From Ralstonia sp. RRA (GTDB lineage: Bacteria; Pseudomonadota; Gammaproteobacteria; Burkholderiales; Burkholderiaceae), in contig NZ_CP146092.1 in NCBI RefSeq assembly GCF_037023145.1, forward strand, positions 1,488,001 through 1,552,000: DNA of 64,000 nucleotides, read 5' to 3'. Shown piece by piece: positions 18,019 to 27,600 of this stretch; position 1 is the first letter of the stretch, and every line of letters starts with the position of its first letter. Made by a program: the position numbers and the translations under genes. The notes below the pieces were generated by a model, which did not search any database, was not told where the DNA came from, and saw nothing but the letters and a program-made list of their open reading frames with translations.

Positions 18019-19055
18019 ATGACGCTTGACCCCGCATCCACCGCCGAAGACCAAGCGCTGCAGGCCGATATCGCGGCGCTGCGCGGCCGTTTCACCGAGA
18101 CGCGGGAGCTGTACCGCGAAGTCTGCGCGCTGCTGTTTTTCCGCTATGGCGTCACACCGACGGCCAACAAGCTCTACAGTCTGGTGCGCAAGGGCAGCAT
18201 GAGCACACCTTCCCACGTGCTGAACCGGTTCTGGCAGGACCTGCGCGACAAAACACGGGTGACGATCGACCACCCAGATCTCCCCGAGGCCTTGAAGCAG
18301 GTTGCCGCCGAGGCAGTGTTGGCCATCTGGCAAGCGGCCTCGTCCGCGGCGGCCACCGAACTGGCCGCACTGCGGGCCGAAGCGCGCCACCAGGCGCACG
18401 CCGCCGAAGCCGCGCGCGACCAAGCCACTGCGGAAAGCGAAACCGCGCGACAAGCGACCGCGGTCATTCAGGCACAGCTGGACTCGGTGCGCGGGCAGCT
18501 TGCCGCGCTTCAAGAAATGCTGTCTGCTGAGCGCCAGGGCCACGCAGCAACCGAAGCGCGTCTGCAGGAGACCCGCCGGCAGTTGGACGAGGCGGCACAG
18601 CAGCTCACACAGGCTCGGGTTGAATTTGGCGCGCAGCTCGATCGTGAGCGGGCCCGCGCGGATGCAGCAGAAGAGCGTGCCGCCAGCCACGAGAAACGTG
18701 CGTTGCGCGAGATCGACCAGGAGCGCACCGCCCGTCAGAAAAGCGACAAGCTGGCCGATGAGCTACGTGCGCAGGTTGTGGCCGCGCGTACCGCGATGCA
18801 AGAAAGCGCCGTGACACATGCCAATGCGATCGGCACGTTGCGCATGGAACTGGGCGCAGTGCGGCAGCAGGCGGAGGAGCCGCCACGCGGCAGCGTGAAA
18901 CGGCCGAAGAACTGGTGCAGACCCAGTCGTTGCTGGAGGAGGCGCTACGGCGGGCTGAGCGCGCCGAAACCGAAGCGGAAACAACGCGCCGGCTGGTGAG
19001 CGAGTTGAAGAAGGCAACACCAGGACGCGTTGGCCAGCGGACGAAAGCGCCGTGA
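18019..19055 (+). pseudogene. tnpT: TnpT/KfrA-like coiled-coil DNA-binding protein, 3' frameshift
   Basis: The N-terminal 90 residues are a KfrA-type DNA-binding domain (LYREVCALLFFRYGVTPTAN, then STPSHVLNRFWQDL). The rest is a long Ala/Glu/Arg-rich coiled coil. In Tn4651, TnpT is a protein of this type that assists cointegrate resolution. In the written frame the coiled coil ends abruptly in basic, Cys/Trp-containing text and stops at 18999. Adding one G near 18879 (GAGGAGCC to GAGGAGGCC) restores RETAEELVQTQSLLEEALRR and runs to a stop at 19053-19055, about 345 residues. This is the third apparent one-base loss in the element. ATG 18019 is chosen; 17959 is an alternative. Confidence 0.7.
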
Positions 19056-19097
19056 TCCTTAATTACTGAAACGTATGATTCGCGCCGCCTTCATTAC

Positions 19098-20936
19098 TTG
19101 AAGGCTTATGATAGCGAACTGGCCTCATCTTGGCATGACCCCTATTGGCTCAACGGCGGCAATCACTGGGTTGTGGTGGTCCTGGCGCTGGCCGCGATCC
19201 TGACCGGTGGGCTGTCCACCTACAAGAAAGGCTGGATCGCGCTCAAGAACCGCAACTTGAACATGAATGCCCTCATGTCGATCGCGGTCACGGGGGCGAT
19301 GGTGATCGGCCACTGGCCGGAAGCAGCGATGGTGATGGTCCTCTTCGCCCTGGCTGAAGTCATCGAAGCCCGCTCGCTTGACCGCGCTCGCGACGCGATT
19401 CGCGGCCTGATGGATCTTGCCCCGGAGACGGCCACGGTTCTGCATAGCGATGGCAGTTGGACCGACGTCGATGCCAAGTCCGTCGAGGTCGGCAGCCGGG
19501 TACGGGTCAAGCCGGGCGAGCGTATCGCGCTCGATGGCACGGTCCTGCAGGGACGCTCCTCCGTCAATCAGGCGCCGATTACCGGCGAGAGCCTGCCGGT
19601 CGAGAAAGCTGAAGGCGACCCCGTGTTCGCCGGCACCATCAACGAGTCCGGATCGTTCGAGTATCGCGTTACTGCTACGGCGAACGACTCCACACTGGCT
19701 CGTATCATTCACGCAGTCGAGGCTGCTCAAGGCAGTCGAGCACCCACGCAGCGCTTTGTCGACCAGTTCGCCCGGCTGTACACGCCCATCGTGTTCGCGG
19801 TCGCACTGCTGGTGGCGATCATCCCTCCGCTGGTCTTCGGTGCAGCCTGGCTGGGCTGGATCTACAAGGCCCTGGTTCTCCTGGTGATCGCTTGCCCCTG
19901 TGCCCTCGTGATTTCGACGCCGGTAAGTATTGTGAGCGGCCTGGCCGCTGCCGCACGGCGCGGCATCCTCATCAAGGGCGGGGTCTATCTCGAGGAAGGC
20001 CGCAAGCTGAAATGGTTGGCGCTGGACAAGACCGGCACCATCACACATGGCAAGCCGGCGCAGACCGACGTCCTGGCCTGGAACGGTGCGGACGCATCTG
20101 CCGCCCAATTCCTGGCTGCCAGCCTGGCGGCTCGTTCCGATCACCCCGTCTCCCAAGCCGTGGCCCGTGCGGCGCGGGACACAGCTCAAGCCCCACGCGA
20201 CGTCACCGACTTTGCGGCTTTGCCCGGGCGCGGCGTCCAGGGTCATATCGACGGCGCGCTCTATCACCTTGGCAACCATCGCCTGGTCGAGGAACTCGGT
20301 GTGTGCTCACCGGCGCTGGAAGCCAACCTTGCCGCGCTTGAAACCCAGGGCAAGACCGTTGTGATGCTGATCGGCCCGGACGGCGTACGCGCGCTGTTCG
20401 GCGTGGCCGATACCATCAAGGACAGCAGTCGCCAAGCCATCAAGGATTTGCATGCTCTGGGCATCAAGACCCTGATATTGAGTGGCGACAATCCGCACAC
20501 CGCCGAGGCAATCGCGCAGCAGGTCGGTATCGACGAGGCTCGGGGCAACCTGCTGCCGGAAGACAAGCAGCGCGAAATCGAGCAGCTATCCGCACAGGGG
20601 ACCATCGGCATGGTCGGCGATGGCATCAACGACGCGCCGGCTCTGGCGCGGGCCGATATTGGATTCGCAATGGGCGCCGCAGGCACGGACACTGCGATCG
20701 AAACGGCCGACGTCGCGCTGATGGACGACGATCTGCGCAAGCTTCCGGCCTTCGTACGGCTCTCGCGGTCCACGGCTGGAGTGCTGAAGCAGAACATTGC
20801 GTTGGCGCTTGGCATCAAGGTCGTATTCCTGGTGTTGACCTTTACCGGCCAGGCCACCATGTGGATGGCCGTGTTTGCCGACATGGGCGCCAGCCTGCTG
20901 GTGGTCGGCAACGGGTTGCGGCTGCTGCGCAAATGA
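19098..20936 (+). pseudogene. pbrA: Pb/Cd/Zn P1B-type ATPase (PbrA/CadA), 5'-truncated by the transposon
   Basis: The last 600 residues of a heavy-metal exporting ATPase. Visible are the actuator TGES motif in APITGESLPVEK, the metal-binding CPC in IACPCALVIST, the phosphorylation DKTGTITHGK, the HP motif SDHPVSQAV and [14 protein letters not shown]. Lost are the N-terminal metal-binding domain and the first membrane helices, about 190 residues. The open frame begins at a TTG at 19098 inside the transposon's terminal repeat, so the first 14 codons are transposon sequence fused to Pro-Tyr-Trp-Leu-Asn-Gly-Gly. It is followed by pbrB/C with ATGA overlap, which identifies it as PbrA-like. A truncated pump might not be functional. 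Confidence 0.85.
19103..19142 (-). repeat. Right terminal inverted repeat of the Tn3-family element
   Basis: The complement of this stretch matches 10955-10994 at 38 of 40 positions. It overlaps the first codons of the truncated P-type ATPase frame. Confidence 0.92.
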
Positions 20937-22009
20937 ATTGGAAGTTCCTTGTGTACGACTGGGGCGGCTGGAACGTCGCGATGTTCAGTGCCATCAACTC
21001 GGCGACGCCAAGCACCCTTGATCCGGTGGCGTGGTTCTTTAGCCTGATTGGCAACTATTGGACCGCGCCGCTCTTGCTGCTGACGCTCTGGTGGTGGTCG
21101 GTGTCTGTGTCGAATCCGGCACGCGCATGCGCGGTCCGGCAACGTCTCATCACGTTCGGGGTGGCCTTTGTACTCGCCTTGCTGGCCGCCTCCACGTTGA
21201 AATGGTGGCTGGACTTTCCTCGGCCGCCTGCGGTGCTCGGCCATCTCGTGCATGTCATTGGCGTCGCGGAGCTGCATTACAGCCTGCCCAGTGGGCACGC
21301 GACCTACGCGGCGCTCGTTGCGGGAGCACTCTGGCCTTTGGTGGGCTTTCGGGGCCGTCTCGGGTTGGTGCTGTATGCCGCTTCGGTCGGGTGGTCGCGC
21401 GTTGCAGCCGGGATGCACTTCCCAGCGGACGTGCTGGCGGGTTGGACTCTTGGGACTAGCTGTGTCGCTGTCGCCGGTTACGCCGCGCCGCTGCTCGCTG
21501 CAATGTGGATCAAGCATCGTGGCACACCGAATGTGGCCTGGTATGGGATTGCGGCGTGTTGCTTCATGGCCGATCAAGCTGCCAAGTTCGCCATCACGCG
21601 GACGTTTGCCTATGGTGAGCGGATTGAGGTCACATCAACCTTTGACCTTGTGTACGTGCGCAATCCCGGCGCGGCATTTAGTTTCCTCGCCGATGCAGGT
21701 GGTTGGCAGCGCTATCTCTTTATGGGCCTAAGTCTGGTTGTCTCGGTATGGTTGGCCCACGTGTTGCGTAAGCGGTTGTCTAACATGGAAGCCTTGGCCT
21801 ACAGCCTGATCCTCGGCGGTGCAGCAGGCAATCTCGCAGACCGCATCTGGCGCGGCCAGGTTGTGGATTTTCTGGATCTGCATTGGATGCAACTCCACTG
21901 GCCGGCATTCAACCTCGCCGACGTGGCGATCACAACAGGTGCGGGCTGTTTGATGCTGGCAGTATTGATGCAACGACAAGGCACCACGGCGAAAAGCCTA
22001 TCTGGCTGA
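20933..22009 (+). CDS. pbrBC: PbrB/PbrC fusion: undecaprenyl-pyrophosphate phosphatase + signal peptidase II
   Basis: A 358-residue inner-membrane fusion. The N-terminal PAP2 domain (about 70-185) has KWWLDFPRPP, LPSGHATY and SRVAAGMHFPADVLAG, the three phosphatase motifs. The C-terminal LspA-type domain (about 195-350) has the two catalytic Asp segments GGAAGNLADRIWRGQVVDFL and FNLADVAITTGAG. In lead resistance the phosphatase is thought to release phosphate that precipitates exported Pb outside the cytoplasm, and the peptidase processes lipoproteins. It overlaps pbrA by ATGA, so it is translationally coupled. The upstream pbrT, pbrR and promoter are absent, and expression now depends on the transposon or other promoters. 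Confidence 0.88.
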   Translation: MNWKFLVYDWGGWNVAMFSAINSATPSTLDPVAWFFSLIGNYWTAPLLLLTLWWWSVSVSNPARACAVRQRLITFGVAFVLALLAASTLKWWLDFPRPPAVLGHLVHVIGVAELHYSLPSGHATYAALVAGALWPLVGFRGRLGLVLYAASVGWSRVAAGMHFPADVLAGWTLGTSCVAVAGYAAPLLAAMWIKHRGTPNVAWYGIAACCFMADQAAKFAITRTFAYGERIEVTSTFDLVYVRNPGAAFSFLADAGGWQRYLFMGLSLVVSVWLAHVLRKRLSNMEALAYSLILGGAAGNLADRIWRGQVVDFLDLHWMQLHWPAFNLADVAITTGAGCLMLAVLMQRQGTTAKSLSG

Positions 22010-22182
22010 TAGTTGCCCGGGTTAGCCGCGCTCTTGGCTTGAAGGATTCACTTAGCCCATGCCGAGGCTCGTGCGGCGAGATGCTTCAAAAGCAGTAGCC
22101 CATATTTGACGAAAGACCTGACGCTTACGAGTGGCAGCAGGAGCGTCGCGGAGGCCCCGTTGGCAAGGAGGATAGGACAAGG

Positions 22183-22380
22183 CTACTTGCGGCGTCTCAC
22201 GGTCTTCCGGATGCGCGTGCGCGAACGAGCCGCGCGAGCCTGCTTGCGCGGGGGGCGAGAGCCATACCGTCGGCGTAGGTACCAAGCGAACAAGCCGATC
22301 GCACACAACGTCAGTGCCAAGGCGACTAAGACCGCCACAATGACGTCATGCGGCAGGTCGAAAACAGGTGATCGGTTCAC
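22183..22380 (-). CDS. Small single-helix membrane protein with Arg-rich tail (family shared with 55257-55448)
   Basis: A 65-residue protein from a GTG start: Ser-Pro-Val-Phe-Asp-Leu-Pro, one membrane helix (about 14-35), then WYLRRRYGSRPPRKQARAAR and a strongly basic C-terminus. The protein at 55257-55448 shares SPV-DLP, the helix, and WYLRRR-x-G, so the two are homologous. The GTG at 22380 is chosen because similarity starts there; longer frames upstream have none. Topology suggests the basic tail faces the cytoplasm. Function unknown. It lies downstream of the DG-repeat gene on the same strand, after a hairpin. Confidence 0.55.
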   Translation of the reverse strand: MNRSPVFDLPHDVIVAVLVALALTLCAIGLFAWYLRRRYGSRPPRKQARAARSRTRIRKTVRRRK

Positions 22381-22537
22381 GGTCAGGTGTTTGCATTCGC
22401 TTGGAAGGCACGTATCGCTTGCCTTAAGGGCTTCGACGGCGCGCTGGGTTGTGCAGGCTGAAACTCGTACGAACAAGCCGAAGGCTGTCCAGGTGGCCTC
22501 GTTGCGCCATCACATTTTGATCCCGTGGGAGCGCTTG

Positions 22538-22568
22538 AAGGCCGGGGGCGCGTGGCGCTCCCGGCCTT
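22538..22568 (-). terminator. Strong hairpin (9-bp stem) after the DG-repeat gene
   Basis: aaggccggg pairs with cccggcctt around a 13-base GC-rich loop. It lies 27 bases beyond the DG-repeat stop codon, between two minus-strand small genes. No long U-tract follows, so strength is uncertain. Confidence 0.55.
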
Positions 22569-22594
22569 CTTGCTGATTAGAAGAACGAGCAGCA

Positions 22595-22864
22595 TCAGGC
22601 CGTTGTGGTTTCCCGGCCTGCCAACGCATTACCTCCGTCGGTGAATGGATCGCGCGGGCTTGCTGAGATGTGGCCGCCATCCGTGAACGGGTCGCGTGGA
22701 TCGGTCACCGAGCGTGCACCGTCGGTGTAGATATCCCGTTTGTCTGCGACGTGTGCACCATCGTGATAGGGGTCGACCTTCTGCGCGGCCATTACAGCGC
22801 CCGAGGCCGTGCCAAGAGTCGCCAGCGCCACGCTGGCGAGGATTATCTTATTCATCGTATTCAT
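22595..22864 (-). CDS. Exported DG-repeat protein (copy 1)
   Basis: An 89-residue protein with a signal peptide (MNTMNKIILASVALATLGTA, cleavage probably after VMAA). The mature part is about 60 residues made of four near-repeats: DPYHDGAHV, DIYTDGARSV, DPFTDGGHI and DPFTDGGN, i.e. Asp-x-Tyr/Phe-Thr/His-Asp-Gly-Ala/Gly. Dense Asp and His suggest a metal- or calcium-like ligand set, but this is inference. Copy 2 is at 47737-47970. ATG 22864 is preceded by GGAGAAA; longer in-frame text upstream has no signal peptide. It is probably in an operon with the CzcE-like and Cys-motif genes upstream. Short stress-induced proteins are known in metal-resistant Cupriavidus; whether this is one of them is unproven. 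Confidence 0.7.
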   Translation of the reverse strand: MNTMNKIILASVALATLGTASGAVMAAQKVDPYHDGAHVADKRDIYTDGARSVTDPRDPFTDGGHISASPRDPFTDGGNALAGRETTTA

Positions 22865-22995
22865 GATTCTTTCTCCAATCGTTGGGATCTGAGTGGCTGT
22901 GTAGCCGTGGCTCAGGCTCCTTTGTTTCTCATGTCCAGTGATGCCGTGCGCAATGCGCTGCCTCTGGACACTTGGTCGGTTCACCGCGAGTCGGC

Positions 22996-23505
22996 TTAGT
23001 GGCCCGCGTACATGCCGGTGCCGTTGGGATACGCCCAGATGCCCTTGGCGGCAGGAATCTCCGGAAAGAGCATGCTGAGCTCAACTGCAGAGCTGCCCGG
23101 CCGCGCGGCAAAGGTCCATGCCGCTGAGCTCTGGCCGAAGTCAAAGCGCACCGTCTCGCCTGCGAGGACGGGAACGGCTTTCATTCCCGGCGCGATAACG
23201 ACTGTGCGAGCACCCACGGCTGTTGTCGCCCGTTCGCCGAACAAGGGAGCATTTGCGCTGCGCGGTGCGCCACCTAGTCGATGCATCATCTGATCGTGCA
23301 TCTTGTCCCCGTCAGAGGACATCTGGCCCATCATTTGCGCGCAATGGTCGTGCATCGCTTGCTCGGCCGGATCACCGGCGGTGGCGACCTTGCGTTGTTG
23401 CGCGGCTTGGCGCGCACTGTTGATCGCGTCCCAGTTCGGTCCCGCAAAGGCGGAGAGGCTGAGCGCGGCGAGTGTGGCGGTGGTAAGAATTTGAATCGCT
23501 TTCAT
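22996..23505 (-). CDS. CzcE/CopH-like periplasmic Cu-binding protein with N-terminal GPNWDAINSAR module
   Basis: A 169-residue exported protein. Signal peptide MKAIQILTTATLAALSLSAFA is followed by GPNWDAINSARQAA (22-35), a Met/His-rich helix (HDHCAQMMGQM...HDQMMHRLGG), and a C-terminal CzcE-like domain (about 95-165: LFGERATTAVGARTVVI, then AGETVRFDFG and SAVELSMLFPE). CzcE and CopH are cupredoxin-like dimers that bind Cu(II). The GPNWDAINSAR module recurs alone in the 66-residue protein at 34906-35106. ATG 23505 gives a clean signal peptide. It lies in a minus-strand group behind the CueR-type operator at 24165-24195. Confidence 0.8.
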   Translation of the reverse strand: MKAIQILTTATLAALSLSAFAGPNWDAINSARQAAQQRKVATAGDPAEQAMHDHCAQMMGQMSSDGDKMHDQMMHRLGGAPRSANAPLFGERATTAVGARTVVIAPGMKAVPVLAGETVRFDFGQSSAAWTFAARPGSSAVELSMLFPEIPAAKGIWAYPNGTGMYAGH

Positions 23506-23621
23506 GATGAATTGCCCCGAATATTGGCTGTCATGCACGCGACACCGTGGCGGCTGGCTTGCCGCGTGGCGTGCGCACCGGTGTTACTGAAAGCGGCGGG
23601 AGTTGCCGCTTTTCGGGGCAG

Positions 23622-24002
23622 TCAGAGTCGGAGTCTGGCCGTCTGGAGATAGATCGGCGCAGACACCGTCACGCGAGACGGTAAGGGAAGCAGAGAAACG
23701 GCGTGGGCGCTCGGGAGCGGCCAGGGATGGCGAACGTTCTGGGGTGGCGGGCCATCATGATCGGGTGGATGGCCGTTGCTATTTGCCCAGATGCGTCCAT
23801 TGGCAAATGAGTCGGCGCACAGCGTTAACTGGTCGCCGCCAATATTCAGGCAGTCGGTCCGTGACATCCCATATTGGGCCGCGGGGGTGACTGCCAACTC
23901 CATCTGGCACACGTAACTTGCTGCCGCCAGACGAGAGAAGAACAGGCTGGCCAGAAGAATCCAGCCGATCAATCGTCGAAGGTGCATGCCATTGAATTTC
24001 AT
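23622..24002 (-). CDS. Small exported Cys-motif protein (family copy 1)
   Basis: A 126-residue protein with an N-terminal hydrophobic segment (RLIGWILLASLFFSRLAAAS) that is a signal peptide or anchor, followed by YVC, a later DCLN, and LCAD, then a Pro/His-rich stretch and the C-terminal PIYLQTARLRL. The protein at 34398-34784 shares FSRLA, YVC, LCAD and PIYL-TARLR, and that at 30761-31228 shares the N-terminal half. Conserved Cys suggest soft-metal binding or an anchored disulfide. Function not known. First gene after the operator at 24165-24195, with a leader of about 160 bases. Confidence 0.65.
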   Translation of the reverse strand: MKFNGMHLRRLIGWILLASLFFSRLAAASYVCQMELAVTPAAQYGMSRTDCLNIGGDQLTLCADSFANGRIWANSNGHPPDHDGPPPQNVRHPWPLPSAHAVSLLPLPSRVTVSAPIYLQTARLRL

Positions 24003-24164
24003 CGCCGTTCCCCAATGGCCAACTCGACAGCGGGATCAATTCGGCCGATCGCAAGCAGCCCACGCACACTGCGCCATGGGGCGGCAGTTTGTGCATCGGA
24101 CAAGCAGGTGGCCATAGTGCTCACGATGTTGGATTCCAGGTTTGGCTATACGAGCGATGGTTCT

Positions 24165-24195
24165 AAAGTAATCCTTCCAGCCATTGGAAGGTCAA
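24165..24195 (-). promoter_or_regulatory. CueR/MerR-type operator-promoter
   Basis: On the minus strand: -35 ttgacc (24195-24190), dyad ccttcca-atggc-tggaagg across the spacer, and a -10-like tacttt (24170-24165), separated by exactly 19 bases, the distorted spacing typical of MerR-family activators. It points toward the Cys-motif/CzcE-like/DG-repeat gene group. The cueR gene at 31420 is the obvious candidate regulator. Confidence 0.72.
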
Positions 24196-24357
24196 GTGTC
24201 TTTTGCAAAGGAATGCGATCGTCGCCTCGTCCATGCAGCCTTAACTGCAACCAAGCCGTGGCATACGCAAGGTAGACAGCCCTCGCGTTTGGCTCGCGCT
24301 GGTCACGGTATGGGTGGCACCTGTGCAATGCACTGCTGCACAAGTGCCACCGGCAAC

Positions 24358-24696
24358 TTACTTGCGCTGCATATCCACGATGGTCGGCTTACCTGCAACC
24401 TTGTCGAACATGACCGAGACCGACTCGCCTTCCTTGAAGTTCTTCAGCGAAGCGCGGTCCTTAATCGGAAACGCCATGGTCATGGCCGGCATGCCGAGGT
24501 TCTCAATGGCAGCGTGCTTGAGCGTGACCTTGCCCGCCTTCATATCGATCTTCTGGATCTCCGCGGCAACCGGGGTGGGCGCCTGCTTCGCTTGGCCGGC
24601 AGGCTTCATGTCCATGCCATCCATGGATTGGGCCGCAAACGCTGCCGGTGCAGCAGCGAGAGCAAGCATGATTGCGAAGGTCTTGATGTGCTTCAT
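24358..24696 (-). CDS. cusF: CusF-like periplasmic copper/silver-binding protein
   Basis: A 112-residue exported protein: signal peptide [21 protein letters not shown], then an OB-fold CusF domain. The ligand segment reads [16 protein letters not shown]; compared with E. coli CusF (H36, W44, M47, M49) the His and both Met are kept but the Trp cap is Met. CusF hands Cu(I)/Ag(I) to CusB/CusA in the periplasm. It is the last gene of the minus-strand cusCBAF operon and its ATG overlaps the cusA stop (ATGA). A second CusF-type domain, with Trp, is fused to CusB here. Confidence 0.9.
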   Translation of the reverse strand: MKHIKTFAIMLALAAAPAAFAAQSMDGMDMKPAGQAKQAPTPVAAEIQKIDMKAGKVTLKHAAIENLGMPAMTMAFPIKDRASLKNFKEGESVSVMFDKVAGKPTIVDMQRK

Positions 24697-27600
24697 GGTG
24701 ATTCCTCTTGATGTGAGGGGTGGGTGGGAAGCGGTGATGATTTCGTCTGCCGCCGGCGGATCAGCAGATACACGGCTGGGACGACGAACAGGGAAAGTAA
24801 GGGCGCAGTGACCATGCCACCGACCATCGGTGCTGCAATGCGCTGCATGATCTCGGAACCGGTGCCGTGCGCCCACATGATTGGGATCAGGCCGGCTAGG
24901 ATGACGGCGACCGTCATGGCCTTTGGGCGCACCCGCAGGACGGCGCCTTCCTGAATGGCTTCCAGTAACGCTTGGGGCGTGTCCCGGCCGGCCTCCTGCC
25001 GCTCCGACCATGCTTGCTTGAGGTAGAGCAGCATGATCACGCCGAACTCGGCCGCCACGCCGGCCAGCGCGATAAAGCCGACGATCCCGGCCACCGACAA
25101 GTTGTAGCCCAGCAGGTACAGCAGCCAGAAACCGCCGATCAGCGCCAGCGGCAGCGTGCCCATGATGAGCAGCGCCTCGTCGATGCGGCCGAACACGAGG
25201 TACAGCAGCACGAAGATGATCAGCAGGGTGAACGGCACCACCACCTTCAGCTTGGCGCTGGCACGCTCCAGGTACTCGAACTGACCGGACCAGCTCAGCG
25301 CGTAGCCTGCCGGCATCGGCACCGCCTTGGCCACGGCCGCCTGCATGTCCTGCACCGCCGAGCGCAGATCGCGCCCTCGGATATCCACATACACCCAGCC
25401 AGAAAGCCGGGCGTTCTCGCTGCGCAACATCGGCGGCCCCTGCACAACCTGGATACGGGCCACATCGGCCAGCGTGATCTGCTGGCCGCGGTCGGTGACG
25501 ATAGGCAGGCTGCGCAGTTGCTCGACCGAGTCGCGATAGTCCCGTGGGTAACGGACGTTGATGGGGAACCGTGCCAAGCCATCCACGACTTCACCCACGT
25601 TGTCTCCCCCTACAGCTGACGACACGATGCTCTGCACATCTTCGATATTGAGGCCGTATCGCCCTGCAGCCATCCGGTCGATATCGACGTCGACGTAGCG
25701 CCCGCCGGACAGGCGTTCGGCCAGCGCAGACGTGACCCCCGGTACGGTCTTGACTGCCTCCTCGATCCGAGTGGTCAGTCGGTCGATCTCCTTGAGGTCC
25801 GTGCCCGCCACCTTGATGCCGACCGGGCTCTTGATGCCGGTGGCGAGCATGTCGATCCGGTTGCGGATGGGCGGCACCCAGATATTGGAGAGGCCCGGCA
25901 CCTTGACCACGCGGTCCAGCTCTTCCACCAGCTTGTCGGTCGTCATGCCGGGTCGCCACTGGTCGCGCGGTTTGAACTGGATGGTGGTCTCGAACATCTC
26001 GATGGGCGCCGGGTCGGTGGCGGTATCGGCGCGGCCTGCCTTGCCGAACACGCTGGCGACCTCCGGGACGGTCTTGATGAGACGGTCGGTCTGCTGTAAC
26101 AGTTGGGCCGCCTTGCCGGCAGAGAGCCCCGGCAGTGCCGATGGCATGTACAGCAGGTCGCCCTCATCCAGCGGCGGCATGAACTCACCGCCCGTGCGCA
26201 GGATCGGCCAGGCCGTGGCCGCCAGCAGCACGGCGGCGATGACAACCGTCGCTTTGGGATACGCGAGCACCCTGGCCAACACCGGTTGATAAAGCCGAAT
26301 CAGCCAGCGGCTAAGCGGATTCGATTGCTCGGTTGGGATGCGCCCGCGGATCAGGTAGCCCATCAGGACTGGCACCAATGTGACCGACAGCCCCGCGGCG
26401 GCGGCCATCGAGTAGGTCTTGGTGAAGGCCAGCGGCGAGAACAGCCGGCCTTCCTGTGCCTCCAGCGTGAACACCGGGATGAACGACAGCGTGATGATCA
26501 GCAGCGAGAAGAACAGCGCCGGGCCCACTTCCGCCGCGGATTCGCCGATCACGCTCCAGCGCTCGTGCCCGGCCAGCTCCCGTCCGGGATTGTCCGCATG
26601 CCAATGTTCCAGGTGCTTGTGCGCGTTCTCGATCATGACCACGGCGGCGTCGACCATGGCACCGACGGCGATGGCAATGCCGCCCAGCGACATGATGTTG
26701 GCATTGACGCCTTGGTACCGCATCACCAGGAAGGCAGCGAGCACGCCCAGCGGCAGCGACACGATCGCCACCAGCGCTGAGCGCAGGTGGAACAGGAACA
26801 CCAGGCACACCAGCGCGACGACGATGAATTCCTCGATCAGCTTGTGCGTCAGGTTCTCCACCGCGCGGTTGATCAGCGCGGAACGGTCGTAGGTCGGCAC
26901 GATTTCGACGCCGGCCGGCAAGCTCTTCTGCAGCGTGGCGAGCTTGGCCTTGACCGCTTCGATGGTCTCCAGCGCGTTCTTTCCGGAGCGCATCACGATG
27001 ACGCCGCCGGCGACTTCACCTTGGCCGTTGAGATCGGCAATGCCTCGCCGCATCTCCGGTCCGAGCTGGAGGGTGGCGACATCGCCCAGGCGAACGGCGA
27101 TGCCTGCGTCGCTCGTCGTCAGCGGAATCTGCCGGAAGTCGTCCAGTGTCTTCAGATAGCCGCTGGCGCGGACCATGTATTCGGCCTCGCCCAGCTCCAG
27201 CACCGAGCCGCCAGTCTCCTGGTTGGCCGCCTTGAGTGCGGCCAGCACCTTAGCCTGGGACAGGTTATATGCCCGCAGGCGATCCGGCATCAGGACGACC
27301 TGGAATTGCTTGACCATCCCGCCGAGCGATGCCACCTCGGCGACGTTGGGCAGCGATTTGAGTTCGAAGCGCAGGAACCAGTCCTGCAGCGCGCGCAGTT
27401 GACTGAGGTCGTGCTGGCCGGTCTTGTCCACCAATGCATACTCGTAGATCCAGCCCACGCCGGTGGCATCCGGGCCCAGCGCAGGCTTGGCGGCAGCCGG
27501 CAGGCGGGATTGCACCTGGTTCAGATACTCCAGCACCCGTGAACGGGCCCAATACAGGTCGGTTCCGTCCTCGAACAGCACATAGACGAAGGAGTCGCCA

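Larger units (their letters stand above)
10955..19142 (+). mobile_element. Tn4651-type Tn3-family transposon (8.19 kb)
   Basis: It is bounded by 40-bp inverted repeats starting ggggtcatgccaagat (10955-10994 and complement of 19103-19142) with two mismatches. Gene content fits the Tn4651 branch: tnpA, a TnpC-like small regulator, a tyrosine recombinase instead of a serine resolvase, and a KfrA-like coiled-coil protein resembling the resolution factor TnpT. Passenger genes are DUF6904-like, parE/RHH and GIN-domain. The 5 bases flanking the left (gggtt) and right (tattg) ends differ, so there is no target duplication. Confidence 0.88.
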
